A DNA stretch of 64,000 nucleotides from CAMFTQ01 sp051881615 (GTDB lineage Bacteria > Bacillota > Clostridia > Oscillospirales > Acutalibacteraceae): the NCBI GenBank assembly GCA_051881615.1, contig JBJEQF010000013.1, positions 89,363 to 153,362 on the forward strand, in the 5' to 3' direction. The notes under the pieces were generated by a model. That model was not told the origin of the DNA, did not search any database, and was given only the letters and a program-made list of their open reading frames with translations. This document shows positions 34,267 through 43,846 of the stretch, in pieces (within the stretch, counting starts at the first letter, position 1; the number at the start of each line of letters is the position of its first letter). A program made the position numbers and the translations under genes.

Positions 34267-36333
34267 ATGACGCATAAGCTGATTTTAGACGGACTTAACT
34301 GTGCAAACTGTGCCGCTAAAATTGAGGATAAAATCAAAAAGACAGACGGTTATTCAGATGTTAATTTTGTTTTTGCGACAAAAGCACTGACGTTAAATGC
34401 TGACGGCAGTCAAGATATAGTAAATGAAATTCAGAAAATCGTTGACAGCATTGAGGACGGAGTGACCGTCAAGGAATTAAAGGAAAGCACACCTGAAAAT
34501 AAAACACATAACAAGGGTACTTCTAAAATTATAAAAATAGCTCTTTCGGCACTTCTGCTTATAGCCGCCTTAGTCTTTGACAATGCTTTTCACATTCAGT
34601 ATTTAACAGCCGTTTTGTGCGGAATTTCTGTTTTGTTTTCAGGCTTTGAGGTTATTGTAAAGGGTATAAAGGCTGTTTTTAAGCTCCGACTTGACGAAGC
34701 CACGCTTATGACTGTTGCAGTAATAGCCGCCTTTGTTCTCGGTGAATATTTTGAAGCCTGTCTTGTGACGTTTCTGTTTGCAATAGGCGAGCTGTTTGAG
34801 GAAAAGGCAGTCGCATCATCACGAAAAGAAATTGAAAAGCTTGCAAGCATCCGCCCCGATAACGCAACACTGCTGACAGAGGAAGGTCAAACGCTTGTAG
34901 ATGCAAGAATGGTTAAAACAGGTGACACTATACTTGTAAAGCCGTATGAGCGTATTCCTCTTGACGGTGTTATCTCAAAAGGCTCTTCTCTGCTTGATAC
35001 ATCAGCCATTACGGGCGAAAGCCAGCCGATTGACGGTCAGGTTGGCTTTGAAGTAATGTCGGGTATGAAAAACGGAGAAGGCATAATCGAAATAACGGTT
35101 ACAAAGGAATTTGAAAATTCAACGGCAAGCAGAATTTTAAGGCTTGTTGAGGAGTCCTCCGCATCTAAGGGACAGCGTGAAAAGCTGATAACACGCTTTG
35201 CCTCCGTTTATACTCCGATAATGCTGTTGCTGTCGGTGCTTATCGCAGTAGTACCGCCGCTGCTTTCGCTCGGCAGCTTTGATTTGTGGCTGTACCGTTC
35301 TCTTGTCTGTCTTGTTGCGTCCTGCCCCTGTGCTATAGTGATTTCTGTTCCGCTTTCATATTATGCAGGAATAGGCTCAGCCTCAAAAAACGGCGTTCTT
35401 ATAAAGGGCGGAAGATACGTTGAAGCCTTGGCACGAAGCGACAGCTTTGTCTTTGACAAAACAGGTACGCTGACTACAGGTAGGCTGACGGTAGCAGATG
35501 TAAAAGGCTACAACGGTTACACTGCTGAGGAGGTCTTATCATTTGCCGCCGCCTGTGAAAAGCACTCTGCCCACCCTATCGCAAACGCTGTCAGAAGCAA
35601 GGCGAAAAATTGCAAGGAGATAACACTTGATAATTACAGCGAAAAGGCAGGCTTTGGCGTAACGGCTTTTTACGGCGACAAGAAAATCAGCTGCACAAAC
35701 GCACGTTCACTCACAGATGAAATGAAGAAAACAGCCGACAGCAAACACAGCGTATTTTTGCTTATCGACAACAAGCTTGCAGGCAGTTTAGAATTCGGCG
35801 ATGAAATAAGAGCTGAAGCAGAAAGTGTTTTAGGCGAGCTAAAAAATCTTGGTGCGAAAAACCTTGTTATGCTGACAGGCGATAAAAAAGAAAAGGCAAC
35901 GGAAACAGCAGATAGACTGAGCCTTACCGATTTTTACAGCGAGCTTCTCCCCGATGAAAAGGTAACAGCTGTGACAAGCCTTAAAGAAAAAAGCAATTCC
36001 TGTTGCTTTATCGGTGACGGAATAAACGACGCTCCTGTTCTTGCCGCCGCCGACTGCGGTATAGCTATGGGACTCGGCAGTGAAGCCGCCATAGAAGCGT
36101 CTGACGCAGTACTAAGCTCAGGTGACCTCAGACAGCTTCCTAAAGCCGTTAAAATATGCAGAAAAACTGTTGCTACGGTTAAATCAAATATTGCTTTCTC
36201 GCTTGCCGTAAAGCTCGGTGTAATCATACTGGCAGCCGCAGGCATTGCGCCAATGTGGACAGCGGTGCTTGCCGACACAGGAGTAAGTGTACTTTGTGTG
36301 CTTAATTCTGTGAGAATTTTAAAGAGTTTTTAA
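34267..36333 (+). CDS. heavy-metal-transporting P-type ATPase (ZntA/CadA type)
   Basis: ATP-driven export of Zn/Cd/Pb-type divalent metals across the membrane. 688 residues: N-terminal HMA metal-binding domain with GLNCANCAAKIE, six to eight membrane segments, actuator domain with TGES, metal-site motif SCPCAIV (about 350-356), phosphorylation motif DKTGTLTTG (about 396), and hinge GDGINDAPVLAAAD. The CPC motif and an ArsR/CadC-like partner favour Zn/Cd/Pb over copper. Ends in a strong terminator. Confidence 0.94.
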   Translation: MTHKLILDGLNCANCAAKIEDKIKKTDGYSDVNFVFATKALTLNADGSQDIVNEIQKIVDSIEDGVTVKELKESTPENKTHNKGTSKIIKIALSALLLIAALVFDNAFHIQYLTAVLCGISVLFSGFEVIVKGIKAVFKLRLDEATLMTVAVIAAFVLGEYFEACLVTFLFAIGELFEEKAVASSRKEIEKLASIRPDNATLLTEEGQTLVDARMVKTGDTILVKPYERIPLDGVISKGSSLLDTSAITGESQPIDGQVGFEVMSGMKNGEGIIEITVTKEFENSTASRILRLVEESSASKGQREKLITRFASVYTPIMLLLSVLIAVVPPLLSLGSFDLWLYRSLVCLVASCPCAIVISVPLSYYAGIGSASKNGVLIKGGRYVEALARSDSFVFDKTGTLTTGRLTVADVKGYNGYTAEEVLSFAAACEKHSAHPIANAVRSKAKNCKEITLDNYSEKAGFGVTAFYGDKKISCTNARSLTDEMKKTADSKHSVFLLIDNKLAGSLEFGDEIRAEAESVLGELKNLGAKNLVMLTGDKKEKATETADRLSLTDFYSELLPDEKVTAVTSLKEKSNSCCFIGDGINDAPVLAAADCGIAMGLGSEAAIEASDAVLSSGDLRQLPKAVKICRKTVATVKSNIAFSLAVKLGVIILAAAGIAPMWTAVLADTGVSVLCVLNSVRILKSF

Positions 36334-36337
36334 TAGT

Positions 36338-36384
36338 AAAAAATACTGTCACCTTTGATTCATATTTTAGGTGGCAGTATTTTT
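36338..36384. terminator. bidirectional terminator between the metal ATPase and comF
   Basis: Stem AAAAATACTGTCACCT / AGGTGGCAGTATTTTT with one G-U pair and a 14-nt loop, A- and T-runs on either side. It serves both converging genes and overlaps the comF stop by two bases. Confidence 0.85.
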
Positions 36385-37057
36385 ATGTTTTTCTGAATTT
36401 TTGTGCCGCACATAAAGAACAGCTGAGCAAAAGCGCAGGCTTTGCAGATTTTAATATGGTACAGCACTCGCCTAATGTAAAGCCTGTTGTTATTATATCG
36501 TCGCAGATAAGCACCTTCTTGCCCTTGACAAGTGCTTCGTCCTTTAGCTTATACACGCCCTGCACGTTTGTTTTTCTGAGAGTTTTGGGCAAATTGTGCT
36601 GCTTTTGATTTTGCTTATCCTTTATAAGCGTTTCTTCGTAGCTTATACATAGAATACGTGATACGGCTATTGCAAGGCGTTTTGAGCAGTTACGGCTTTT
36701 TCTGTTTTCTCTTTTATATCGGGGAACTGAGGTTATTATGTCAAATTGTATATCGCCGTACTGACGCTTTACCTCTTCTGCTATAAAATGAGCAAGTGAG
36801 TCTGTGTAATATTTTCTATTATGAAACTTCAAGAGCTTTACCGCCTTTGCATATACACCCTCATACAAAAAGGGAGATACGCACCGCACACCCGAAGATG
36901 TGTATGTAGCAAAGCCTTTTTCGGGCAGATTACTTTTACAATCAGAGCAGGCTGCTTCATCATTACCTATAACAGCATCACAAAAGGGACAGCGTTTTGG
37001 AAAAACAGAGCATCTGAGCTTACACAATAATGAAAACACTTTACCGTTCACAGACAT
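36383..37057 (-). CDS. comF: ComF-family phosphoribosyltransferase-like protein
   Basis: About 224 residues. N-terminal zinc finger (RCPFCDAVIG, ACSDCKSNL) and a C-terminal PRTase domain with the PRPP loop VLICDDIITTGFTLGECC, as in ComF proteins linked to DNA uptake and recombination. Start uncertain: the ATG at 37057 sits directly on AAGAGG, while a GTG at 37051 is 8 nt from it and fits better; a further ATG at 37090 also exists. Stands alone between two plus-strand operons. No other competence genes are in the window. Confidence 0.85.
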   Translation of the reverse strand: MSVNGKVFSLLCKLRCSVFPKRCPFCDAVIGNDEAACSDCKSNLPEKGFATYTSSGVRCVSPFLYEGVYAKAVKLLKFHNRKYYTDSLAHFIAEEVKRQYGDIQFDIITSVPRYKRENRKSRNCSKRLAIAVSRILCISYEETLIKDKQNQKQHNLPKTLRKTNVQGVYKLKDEALVKGKKVLICDDIITTGFTLGECCTILKSAKPALLLSCSLCAAQKFRKT

Positions 37058-37222
37058 CACCTCTTTTAACTTATTTTCACATATTATCATATTCCTTTTA
37101 TCCGCACAATTAAAGCTGTCAGAGGTTTTTGCTTATGCTTATTTTATATATTGAAATATCACAAAAAATAGCACAAAAAATTGTGCAAAAGTATGTGTAG
37201 TTATCCTATTTTGTTGCAGATA

Positions 37223-37251
37223 TTTACATTTTATCAAATTTTTGGTAGAAT
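37223..37251 (+). promoter_or_regulatory. sigma-A promoter of the hydrogenase operon
   Basis: TTTACA and TAGAAT with 17-nt spacing and an upstream TGG that makes an extended -10. Predicted start is about 55 nt before hydC. Confidence 0.6.
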
Positions 37252-37310
37252 TTACGTGTGAGTGTATTTATTTATATTTCGCAATAAAATATTTAAAGGA
37301 GGCTACCGCC

Positions 37311-37793
37311 TTGACAACCGAGGAAATGAAAATAGTTGACGATATTGTTACCCGCTACAACTGCGACAAGGGTAACCTTATCCCTATTATGCAAGACGTG
37401 CAGTCGCATTTTCGCTATCTGCCAAAGGAAATTCTTTTATATGTTGCCGACAAAATTGACGTCAGCATTTCAAAGATTTTCGGCGTTGCAACTTTTTACG
37501 AAAACTTCTCTCTTGAAGCAAAGGGTAAATATGTTTTAAGAGTATGTGACGGCACAGCCTGCCACGTAAGAAAATCCACAAGCATTTTAAACGCTATAAA
37601 CGAGGAGCTTGGTCTTGACGATAAAAAGCACACAACAGACGATATGCTTTTTACCTTAGAAACAGTTTCCTGCTTAGGCGCTTGCGGACTTGCTCCTGTT
37701 ATGGTAATTAACGATGATATTCACCCTGCTATGACTCCCGATAAGGTCAGAGCGCTGATTAACGAAATAAAGGAGCGTGAAAAGAATGGATAA
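37311..37793 (+). CDS. hydC: [2Fe-2S] NuoE-like subunit of bifurcating hydrogenase
   Basis: 160 residues from a TTG at 37311, chosen because AAAGGAGG lies 8 nt upstream; the frame continues further up without a ribosome site. Thioredoxin-like ferredoxin fold with ligands in CDGTACHVRKS and CLGACGLAP, as in NuoE and HydC. Passes electrons between NADH and the flavin subunit in electron-bifurcating [FeFe] hydrogenase. Its end overlaps hydB. Confidence 0.92.
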   Translation: MTTEEMKIVDDIVTRYNCDKGNLIPIMQDVQSHFRYLPKEILLYVADKIDVSISKIFGVATFYENFSLEAKGKYVLRVCDGTACHVRKSTSILNAINEELGLDDKKHTTDDMLFTLETVSCLGACGLAPVMVINDDIHPAMTPDKVRALINEIKEREKNG

Positions 37794-39675
37794 AATGTTA
37801 AACAGTCAACAGCTTCTTGATATTCAGGATATTGCAAAGCTGTCGCTTGACAATCAGCAGAAAAAGGTTCTTGTATGCTGCGGTACAGGCTGTGTATCAG
37901 GCGGCTCACTGCTCATTTTCAATAAGATTTCAAAGCTGTGTAAGGACGCAGGCTTATCTGTAGCCGTAGAATTAAAGCTAGACCCCGAGAATAAGGTTGA
38001 CGTGGGTATGAAAAAGAGCGGCTGTCACGGCTTCTGCGAGATGGGACCGCTTGTAAGAATTGAACCTCTTGACGTTTTATACACAAAGGTAAAGCTTGAG
38101 GACTGCGAAGAAATTTTTGAAAAAACGCTCAAAAATGATGAGATTATCGACAGACTGCTCTACACGCTTGACGGCAAAAAGTATCAGAAGCAGGACGAAA
38201 TACCCTTCTACAAGCAACAGACAAGAATAGTTCTTGAAAACTGCGGCAGAAATGACGCTGAGGATATTTATGAGTACATAGCAAAGGGCGGCTACTCGGC
38301 ATTTTGCAAGGCTCTGTTCGGTATGACGCCAGAAGAAGTTTGCGAGGAAATTTCAAAGTCAAATCTGCGTGGCAGAGGCGGCGGCGGCTTCCCGGCAGGC
38401 AAAAAGTGGACTCAGGTGCTTAATCAGAAAGAGCCTGTTCACTATGTAGTATGCAACGGCGATGAGGGCGACCCCGGCGCATTTATGGACAGAAGCATTA
38501 TGGAGGGCGACCCTCATAAAATGATTGAGGGTATGATGATTGCAGGCTATGCTACAAAATCAAACGAGGGATATATCTACGTTCGTGCAGAATATCCGCT
38601 TGCAGTATCAAGACTTCAGATTGCTATTGAAAAGGCTGAGAAGTTAGGCCTTTTAGGCGACAATATCCTCGGCTCGGGCTTTAGCTTTAAGCTTCACATC
38701 AACAAGGGTGCGGGCGCATTCGTTTGTGGCGAGGGCAGTGCATTGACAGCTTCTATCGAGGGCAACAGAGGTATGCCTCGTGTAAAGCCGCCACGTACAG
38801 TTGAAAAGGGCTTGTTTGAAAAGCCGACAGTTCTTAACAACGTAGAAACGTACGCAAACGTTCCTAAAATCATAGAAAACGGTGCAGACTGGTACAGGGG
38901 CATCGGTACCGAAAGCAGTCCCGGTACAAAGGCATTTGCGCTTACAGGTAACGTAAACAACACCGGTCTTATTGAGGTTCCGATGGGTACAAACCTCAAC
39001 GAAATCATCTTTAACATCGGCGGCGGCATCAGAAACGGCAAAAAGTTCAAGGGCGTTCAGATAGGCGGTCCTTCGGGCGGTTGTCTTTGTCTGCCTGAGG
39101 AGCATCTTAATCTTCCGCTTGACTTTGACAGTCTTAAAAAGGTCGGCGCTATGATAGGCTCGGGCGGTCTTGTAGTTATGGACGAGGAAACCTGTATGGT
39201 TGAAGTTTCAAGATTCTTTATGAACTTCACTCAGAACGAGTCGTGCGGAAAGTGCGTTCCCTGCCGTGAGGGTACAAAGAGAATGCTTGAGCTGCTTGAA
39301 AAAATCACAGGCGGAAACGGCACTCCCGAGGACGTTGAGCTGCTCGGCGACCTTGCAGACACTATTTCAAAAACTGCTTTGTGCGGTCTTGGTAAATCTG
39401 CCGCAAGTCCCGTTGTCAGCACACTTAAATACTTCAAGGACGAGTATATGGCTCACGTAGTTGAGAAGAAATGCCCTGCCGGAGTTTGTCAGGCATTCAA
39501 GAAATATACTATTGACGCTGACAAGTGCAAGGGCTGCACAAAGTGCGCACGTAACTGTCCTGTGGGCGCTATCAGCGGTACTGTTAAAAATCCGCATACT
39601 ATCGACACAGACAAGTGCATCAAGTGCGGCGCCTGCGTTTCTAACTGCCCGTTCGGCGCAATCGAGGAGGTGTAA
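37786..39675 (+). CDS. hydB: NuoF-like flavin subunit of bifurcating hydrogenase
   Basis: 629 residues from the ATG at 37786, overlapping the hydC stop. N-terminal thioredoxin-like domain (CCGTGCVSGGS), NuoF core with NADH/FMN motifs (LRGRGGGGFPAGKKW, NGDEGDPGAFMDR), a [4Fe-4S] site ESCGKCVPCREG, and a C-terminal two-cluster ferredoxin domain (CKGCTKCARNCPVGAI, CIKCGACVSNCPFGAI). Bifurcation site that splits or confurcates electrons between NADH and ferredoxin; cytoplasmic complex with HydA and HydC. Confidence 0.94.
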   Translation: MDKMLNSQQLLDIQDIAKLSLDNQQKKVLVCCGTGCVSGGSLLIFNKISKLCKDAGLSVAVELKLDPENKVDVGMKKSGCHGFCEMGPLVRIEPLDVLYTKVKLEDCEEIFEKTLKNDEIIDRLLYTLDGKKYQKQDEIPFYKQQTRIVLENCGRNDAEDIYEYIAKGGYSAFCKALFGMTPEEVCEEISKSNLRGRGGGGFPAGKKWTQVLNQKEPVHYVVCNGDEGDPGAFMDRSIMEGDPHKMIEGMMIAGYATKSNEGYIYVRAEYPLAVSRLQIAIEKAEKLGLLGDNILGSGFSFKLHINKGAGAFVCGEGSALTASIEGNRGMPRVKPPRTVEKGLFEKPTVLNNVETYANVPKIIENGADWYRGIGTESSPGTKAFALTGNVNNTGLIEVPMGTNLNEIIFNIGGGIRNGKKFKGVQIGGPSGGCLCLPEEHLNLPLDFDSLKKVGAMIGSGGLVVMDEETCMVEVSRFFMNFTQNESCGKCVPCREGTKRMLELLEKITGGNGTPEDVELLGDLADTISKTALCGLGKSAASPVVSTLKYFKDEYMAHVVEKKCPAGVCQAFKKYTIDADKCKGCTKCARNCPVGAISGTVKNPHTIDTDKCIKCGACVSNCPFGAIEEV

Positions 39676-39677
39676 TT

Positions 39678-41387
39678 ATGGGTGGAGTAATGTATATTGA
39701 CGGCAAACGAGTTCCGTTTACAGATGAAAAAAACGTGCTTGCCGTAATCAGAAAAGCCGGCATTGATATGCCTACACTCTGCTATTATTCAGAGCTTTCA
39801 ACATACGGTGCTTGCAGAATGTGCGTTGTTGAAAACGAGTGGGGCGGTATTGACGCTTCCTGCTCAATGGTACCGAGAGACGGTATGAAAATCAAAACAA
39901 ATTCCGCTAAGCTGTTAAAGCACAGAAAGATGATTATTGAGCTTTTGCTTTCATCTCATAAATGCGACTGCGCTATCTGCGGAAAAAGCGGTTCGTGTAA
40001 ATTACAGGAGCTTGCGTTTAAATTCGGCGTAAGAAATATCCGCTTTGAGGATACAAGAGAACAGCTCACTCCCGACACATCGTCACCGAGCATTGTTCGT
40101 GACCCTAACAAATGTATTCTTTGCGGCGACTGCGTTCGTGTATGCTCGGAGCTTCAGGGTATGAATATTCTTGACTTTGCTTACCGCGGCTCTGAGCTTA
40201 GAGTTATGCCTGCGTTTAACGCACCTCTTTCAGAAACAAAGTGCATAGGCTGCGGTCAGTGCGCCGCAGTTTGTCCGACTGTTGCTATCAGAATCAAAAA
40301 GGATATTGCGCCTGTATGGGAGGCAATTTTTGACCCGAACAAGCGTGTTGTTGCACAGGTAGCACCTGCTGTTCGTGTAGCCTTGGGCGAGCAGTTTAAC
40401 ATTGACGGCGGAGAAAACGTAATGGGCAAGCTCGTTGCCGCTATGAGGTTTTTAGGCTTTGACCACGTTTACGACACAACGCTCGGCGCTGACTTTACTG
40501 TTGTTGAGGAAGCAAAGGAATTTCTTGACCGCTTTAAAAACGGCGGCAAATTCCCGATGTTTACCTCCTGCTGTCCTGCATGGGTTAAGTATGTATGCAA
40601 TTCTAAGCCTGAGCTTTTAGACAATATTTCAAGCTGTAAATCACCAATGCAAATGTTCTCACCGCTTATCAAGCGTTACTATGCAGAACAGGACGCTGCT
40701 TCGGGCATAGAAAAAGAAACGGTAGTTGTAGCAATTATGCCATGTACCGCTAAAAAAGGCGAGGCTGCAAGAGAGGAGTTTATCAACAACGGCGTAAGAG
40801 ATACAGACTTCGTTCTGACAACACAGGAAATCGCCGATATGATCAGAGAAAGCGGCATCGTATTTGACGAGCTTGAATCTGTAGCTCCCGGTATGCCGCT
40901 TGGTTTAGGCTCGGGCGCCGGTGTAATCTTCGGTACAACGGGCGGTGTTGCAGAGGCTGTTGTTCGTTACTGCGTTGACGATAAGCATTCAAGCGTTCTT
41001 GATGAGATTGAGATGTGCGGTGTAAGAGGTCTTGACGATGTAAAAGAGGCTACTCTTGAATTAGACGGACAAGAGGTAAAAATCGCCGTTGTTCACGGAC
41101 TGAAAAGCGCACAGGAGCTTATCAAGAAAATTGAAAATGGCGAGCTTTTCTATCACCTTATCGAGGTTATGGCTTGCAAGACAGGCTGTGTAGGCGGTGC
41201 AGGTCAGCCGATAGGCTCATTCGGCAAAAAGAAAACACGTGCAGACGGTCTGTATAATGCCGACAGAATGTCGCAGATTAAGCGTTCGGAGGAAAACCCG
41301 ATGCTTGTATGGCTGTATAACACTCTTGTAAGAGATGACGCTCACAAGCTTTTCCACGTTCACTATAATCCTGCCGAAAACAAGTAA
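39678..41387 (+). CDS. hydA: [FeFe] hydrogenase catalytic subunit
   Basis: Makes H2 from electrons of ferredoxin and NADH in the HydABC complex. 569 residues: N-terminal [2Fe-2S] domain (CYYSELSTYGACRMC), His/Cys-ligated cluster, two [4Fe-4S] clusters (CILCGDCVRVC, CIGCGQCAAVC), and the H-cluster domain with all three motifs: TSCCPAW (about 295), MPCTAKKGE (about 354) and MACKTGCVGGAGQP (about 498). Third gene of the operon, two bases after hydB, with GGAGG before its ATG. The maturases HydEFG are not in this window. Confidence 0.95.
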   Translation: MGGVMYIDGKRVPFTDEKNVLAVIRKAGIDMPTLCYYSELSTYGACRMCVVENEWGGIDASCSMVPRDGMKIKTNSAKLLKHRKMIIELLLSSHKCDCAICGKSGSCKLQELAFKFGVRNIRFEDTREQLTPDTSSPSIVRDPNKCILCGDCVRVCSELQGMNILDFAYRGSELRVMPAFNAPLSETKCIGCGQCAAVCPTVAIRIKKDIAPVWEAIFDPNKRVVAQVAPAVRVALGEQFNIDGGENVMGKLVAAMRFLGFDHVYDTTLGADFTVVEEAKEFLDRFKNGGKFPMFTSCCPAWVKYVCNSKPELLDNISSCKSPMQMFSPLIKRYYAEQDAASGIEKETVVVAIMPCTAKKGEAAREEFINNGVRDTDFVLTTQEIADMIRESGIVFDELESVAPGMPLGLGSGAGVIFGTTGGVAEAVVRYCVDDKHSSVLDEIEMCGVRGLDDVKEATLELDGQEVKIAVVHGLKSAQELIKKIENGELFYHLIEVMACKTGCVGGAGQPIGSFGKKKTRADGLYNADRMSQIKRSEENPMLVWLYNTLVRDDAHKLFHVHYNPAENK

Positions 41388-41402
41388 CCATATTTCAATA
41401 AT

Positions 41403-41446
41403 AATCCCCTCAGAGCAATAATCACAACAGCTCTGAGGGGATTTAG
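41403..41446 (+). terminator. intrinsic terminator after hydA
   Basis: Perfect 14-bp stem AATCCCCTCAGAGC (41403-41416) with GCTCTGAGGGGATT (41430-41443); short T-run. Confidence 0.75.
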
Positions 41447-41449
41447 TGC

Positions 41450-41498
41450 GTAAAAAACAGGTATTCCAAAGGATTTTTCTCCGTAGAATACCTGTTTT
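41450..41498 (-). terminator. intrinsic terminator after serA
   Basis: Perfect 13-bp stem AAAACAGGTATTC (41454-41466) with GAATACCTGTTTT (41486-41498). On the minus strand it is followed by a T-run. Confidence 0.85.
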
Positions 41499-41515
41499 AT
41501 TTGATTATGTCTTAA

Positions 41516-42673
41516 TTACTTAATAACTCTGACTCTGATAACACCTTCAACTGCTTCTATTGCAGCTGCGTCTGCGTCTGCGCCTGTTGTATCGACGAGA
41601 GTATAAGCGTATTCGCCACGGCTCTTGTTGTCCATATTCTCTACGTTTGCGCCTGTTGTACCGATAACCTCAAGAATTTTTGATAAGAGCTTCGGTGCGT
41701 TTTTGTGAAGAATACAATATCTTACATCGCCTGTTCTTGCCATTGAAGCGTTAGGATAGTTTACAGAGTTTACGATGTTGCCGTTTTCAAGGTAGTTCTT
41801 AACCTCATCGGCAGCCATAACTGCGCAGTTGTCCTCGCTTTCGGGAGTTGATGCGCCGAGGTGTGGCATTGCGATAACGCCGTCCTCACCGAGAATATCG
41901 TCTGTTGCAAAGTCTGTAACGTATGCTGAAATCTTGCCGCTTTTAATGCCTGCAAGAACATCTGCTGAATTTACAAGACCGTCACGTGAATAGTTGAGGA
42001 TTCTTACGCCGTCCTTCATCTTTGCGATGCTTTCGGCATTTATCATCTGCTTTGTATCAGCGTTAAGCGGAACGTGAACTGTGATGTAGTCGCTGTTTGC
42101 ATAAATATCGTCAAGAGATGTAACGTGCTTTACACCTGTTGAAAGCTTGAGTGCTGCGTCAACCGACAGGAACGGGTCGTAGCCTAAAACCTCCATACCT
42201 AAGGACTTTGCTGCATTTGCAACAAGAATACCGATAGCGCCAAGTCCTACAACGCCGAGCTTTTTGCCCTTGATCTCGGGACCTGCAAACTGGCTCTTGC
42301 CCTTTTCAACCATTTTGCCGACTGCGTCACCGTTGCCCTTTAATGTCTTTGCCCACTCAATACCGTTTATAACCTTACGTGAGCTCATTAAAAGTCCCAT
42401 AATAACAAGCTCTTTAACTGCGTTTGCGTTAGCGCCCGGAGTATTGAAAACAACAATACCCTTTTTTGCGCAGTCATCAAGCGGAATGTTGTTTACACCG
42501 GCGCCTGCTCTTGCTATTGCAAGAAGGCTCTCGGGCATTTCGTATTCGTGCATAGATGCACTTCTGACAAGGATAGCGTCAGGATTTGCAATACTGTCGC
42601 CTACTGCATAATCCTCACCTAAGCGGCTTGTGCCAATTTTTGCGATTTTATTTAATGTAAGAATATTATACAT
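41516..42673 (-). CDS. serA: D-3-phosphoglycerate dehydrogenase
   Basis: First step of serine synthesis: oxidises 3-phosphoglycerate with NAD. 385 residues from the ATG at 42673 (MYNILTLNKIAKIG), which overlaps the serC stop; a TTG at 42685 is an alternative. NAD-binding motif VVGLGAIGILVA, catalytic Arg in NYSRDGLV, and the His in MPHLGASTPE are present. The C-terminal ~70 residues form an ACT domain (VRYCILHKNAPKLLSKIL, IRVRVIK). Operon with serC; serB is absent. Confidence 0.93.
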   Translation of the reverse strand: MYNILTLNKIAKIGTSRLGEDYAVGDSIANPDAILVRSASMHEYEMPESLLAIARAGAGVNNIPLDDCAKKGIVVFNTPGANANAVKELVIMGLLMSSRKVINGIEWAKTLKGNGDAVGKMVEKGKSQFAGPEIKGKKLGVVGLGAIGILVANAAKSLGMEVLGYDPFLSVDAALKLSTGVKHVTSLDDIYANSDYITVHVPLNADTKQMINAESIAKMKDGVRILNYSRDGLVNSADVLAGIKSGKISAYVTDFATDDILGEDGVIAMPHLGASTPESEDNCAVMAADEVKNYLENGNIVNSVNYPNASMARTGDVRYCILHKNAPKLLSKILEVIGTTGANVENMDNKSRGEYAYTLVDTTGADADAAAIEAVEGVIRVRVIK

Positions 42674-43751
42674 TTCTCTCTTCAAACTCCTTCATAAATT
42701 TCACAAGAGCTTCTACGCCCTCGTATGGCATAGCGTTGTAGATTGATGCGCGCATACCGCCTACAGATCTGTGACCCTTGATGTTTACAAAGCCGTTTTC
42801 TGTAGCTTCCTTGACAAATTTTGCGTCCATATCAGCGTCACCTGTAACAAACGGTACGTTCATAAGAGAACGGTCCTCAGGAACTACCGTACCCTTGAAC
42901 AGCTTTGAGCTGTCGAGATAATCGTAAAGGAGCTTTGCCTTTTTCTCGTTTAACTCCTTCATCTTTTCAAGACCGCCGATTTCGTTTTTGATCCACTCTA
43001 AAACGAGCTTTGCAATATAGATTGTGTAGCAAGGCGGAGTGTTGAACATTGAGCCGTTGTCTGCGTGTGTCTGATAGTTGAACATTGTAGGAGTAATCTC
43101 CTGTGCGTTGCCGATAAGATCCTCACGGATAATAACTACAGTAACGCCTGCCGGAGCCATATTCTTCTGTGCGCCGGCATAAAGTACGCCGAACTTTGAA
43201 ACGTCAATAGGCTCTGAAAGAATACAGGAAGAAATATCTGCAACAAGCGGAACGTCGCCTGTGTCGGGCAGCTCGTGATAAACTGTGCCGTAAATTGTGT
43301 TGTTCATACAGATGTGGAAGTAATCTGCATCCTTAGTAAATGTAGACGGGTCAAGCTTTGGAATATAAGAGAAGGTTTTGTCCTCAGAAGAAGCTACTAC
43401 ATTCGCCTTTCCGTAGCGAGCGCCCTCCTTGTAAGCCTTTTTAGCCCACTGACCTGTGATAACATAGTCAGCCTTGCCGCTTTTTGTCATAAGGTTAAGC
43501 GGAACCATAGCAAACTGTGATGATGCGCCGCCCTGTAAAAACAGAACCTTGTAATTGTCAGGAATGTTCATTACCTCACGAAGCAGAGCCTCTGCCTCTT
43601 TGATAATGCCGTCATACACCTTGCTGCGGTGTGACATTTCCATTACAGACTGGCCGCTGCCCTGATAGTCGAGCATCTCGTCTGCTGCCTTTTTAAGAAC
43701 AGACTCAGGAAGCATTGACGGACCTGCCGAAAAATTGTATACTCTTGCCAT
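42666..43751 (-). CDS. serC: phosphoserine aminotransferase
   Basis: Converts 3-phosphohydroxypyruvate to phosphoserine with PLP. 361 residues from the ATG at 43751 (MARVYNFSAGPSMLP), after GAGGAG; upstream in-frame codons lack support. Family signature NFSAGPSMLPESVL, the PLP lysine in YAGAQKNMAPAGV, and VNIKGHRSVGGMRASIYNA near the end. It precedes serA with overlapping stop and start. Confidence 0.95.
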   Translation of the reverse strand: MARVYNFSAGPSMLPESVLKKAADEMLDYQGSGQSVMEMSHRSKVYDGIIKEAEALLREVMNIPDNYKVLFLQGGASSQFAMVPLNLMTKSGKADYVITGQWAKKAYKEGARYGKANVVASSEDKTFSYIPKLDPSTFTKDADYFHICMNNTIYGTVYHELPDTGDVPLVADISSCILSEPIDVSKFGVLYAGAQKNMAPAGVTVVIIREDLIGNAQEITPTMFNYQTHADNGSMFNTPPCYTIYIAKLVLEWIKNEIGGLEKMKELNEKKAKLLYDYLDSSKLFKGTVVPEDRSLMNVPFVTGDADMDAKFVKEATENGFVNIKGHRSVGGMRASIYNAMPYEGVEALVKFMKEFEERNV

Positions 43752-43813
43752 TTCTAATCTTCTCCTCACTTAAACGGAAGCTTCGTACTCCCGATTTTTA
43801 ATACATTATTCTA

Positions 43814-43842
43814 ATTATAGACCTACTTTATTTTAAAGTCAA
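43814..43842 (-). promoter_or_regulatory. sigma-A promoter of serC-serA
   Basis: Minus-strand TTGACT and TATAAT with 17-nt spacing, about 63 nt before the serC ATG. Confidence 0.75.
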
Positions 43843-43846
43843 TAAT

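Noticed and set aside
38144..39105. Minus-strand frames up to 150 codons in hydB.
   Set aside because: Antisense shadows of a fully conserved NuoF-like gene.
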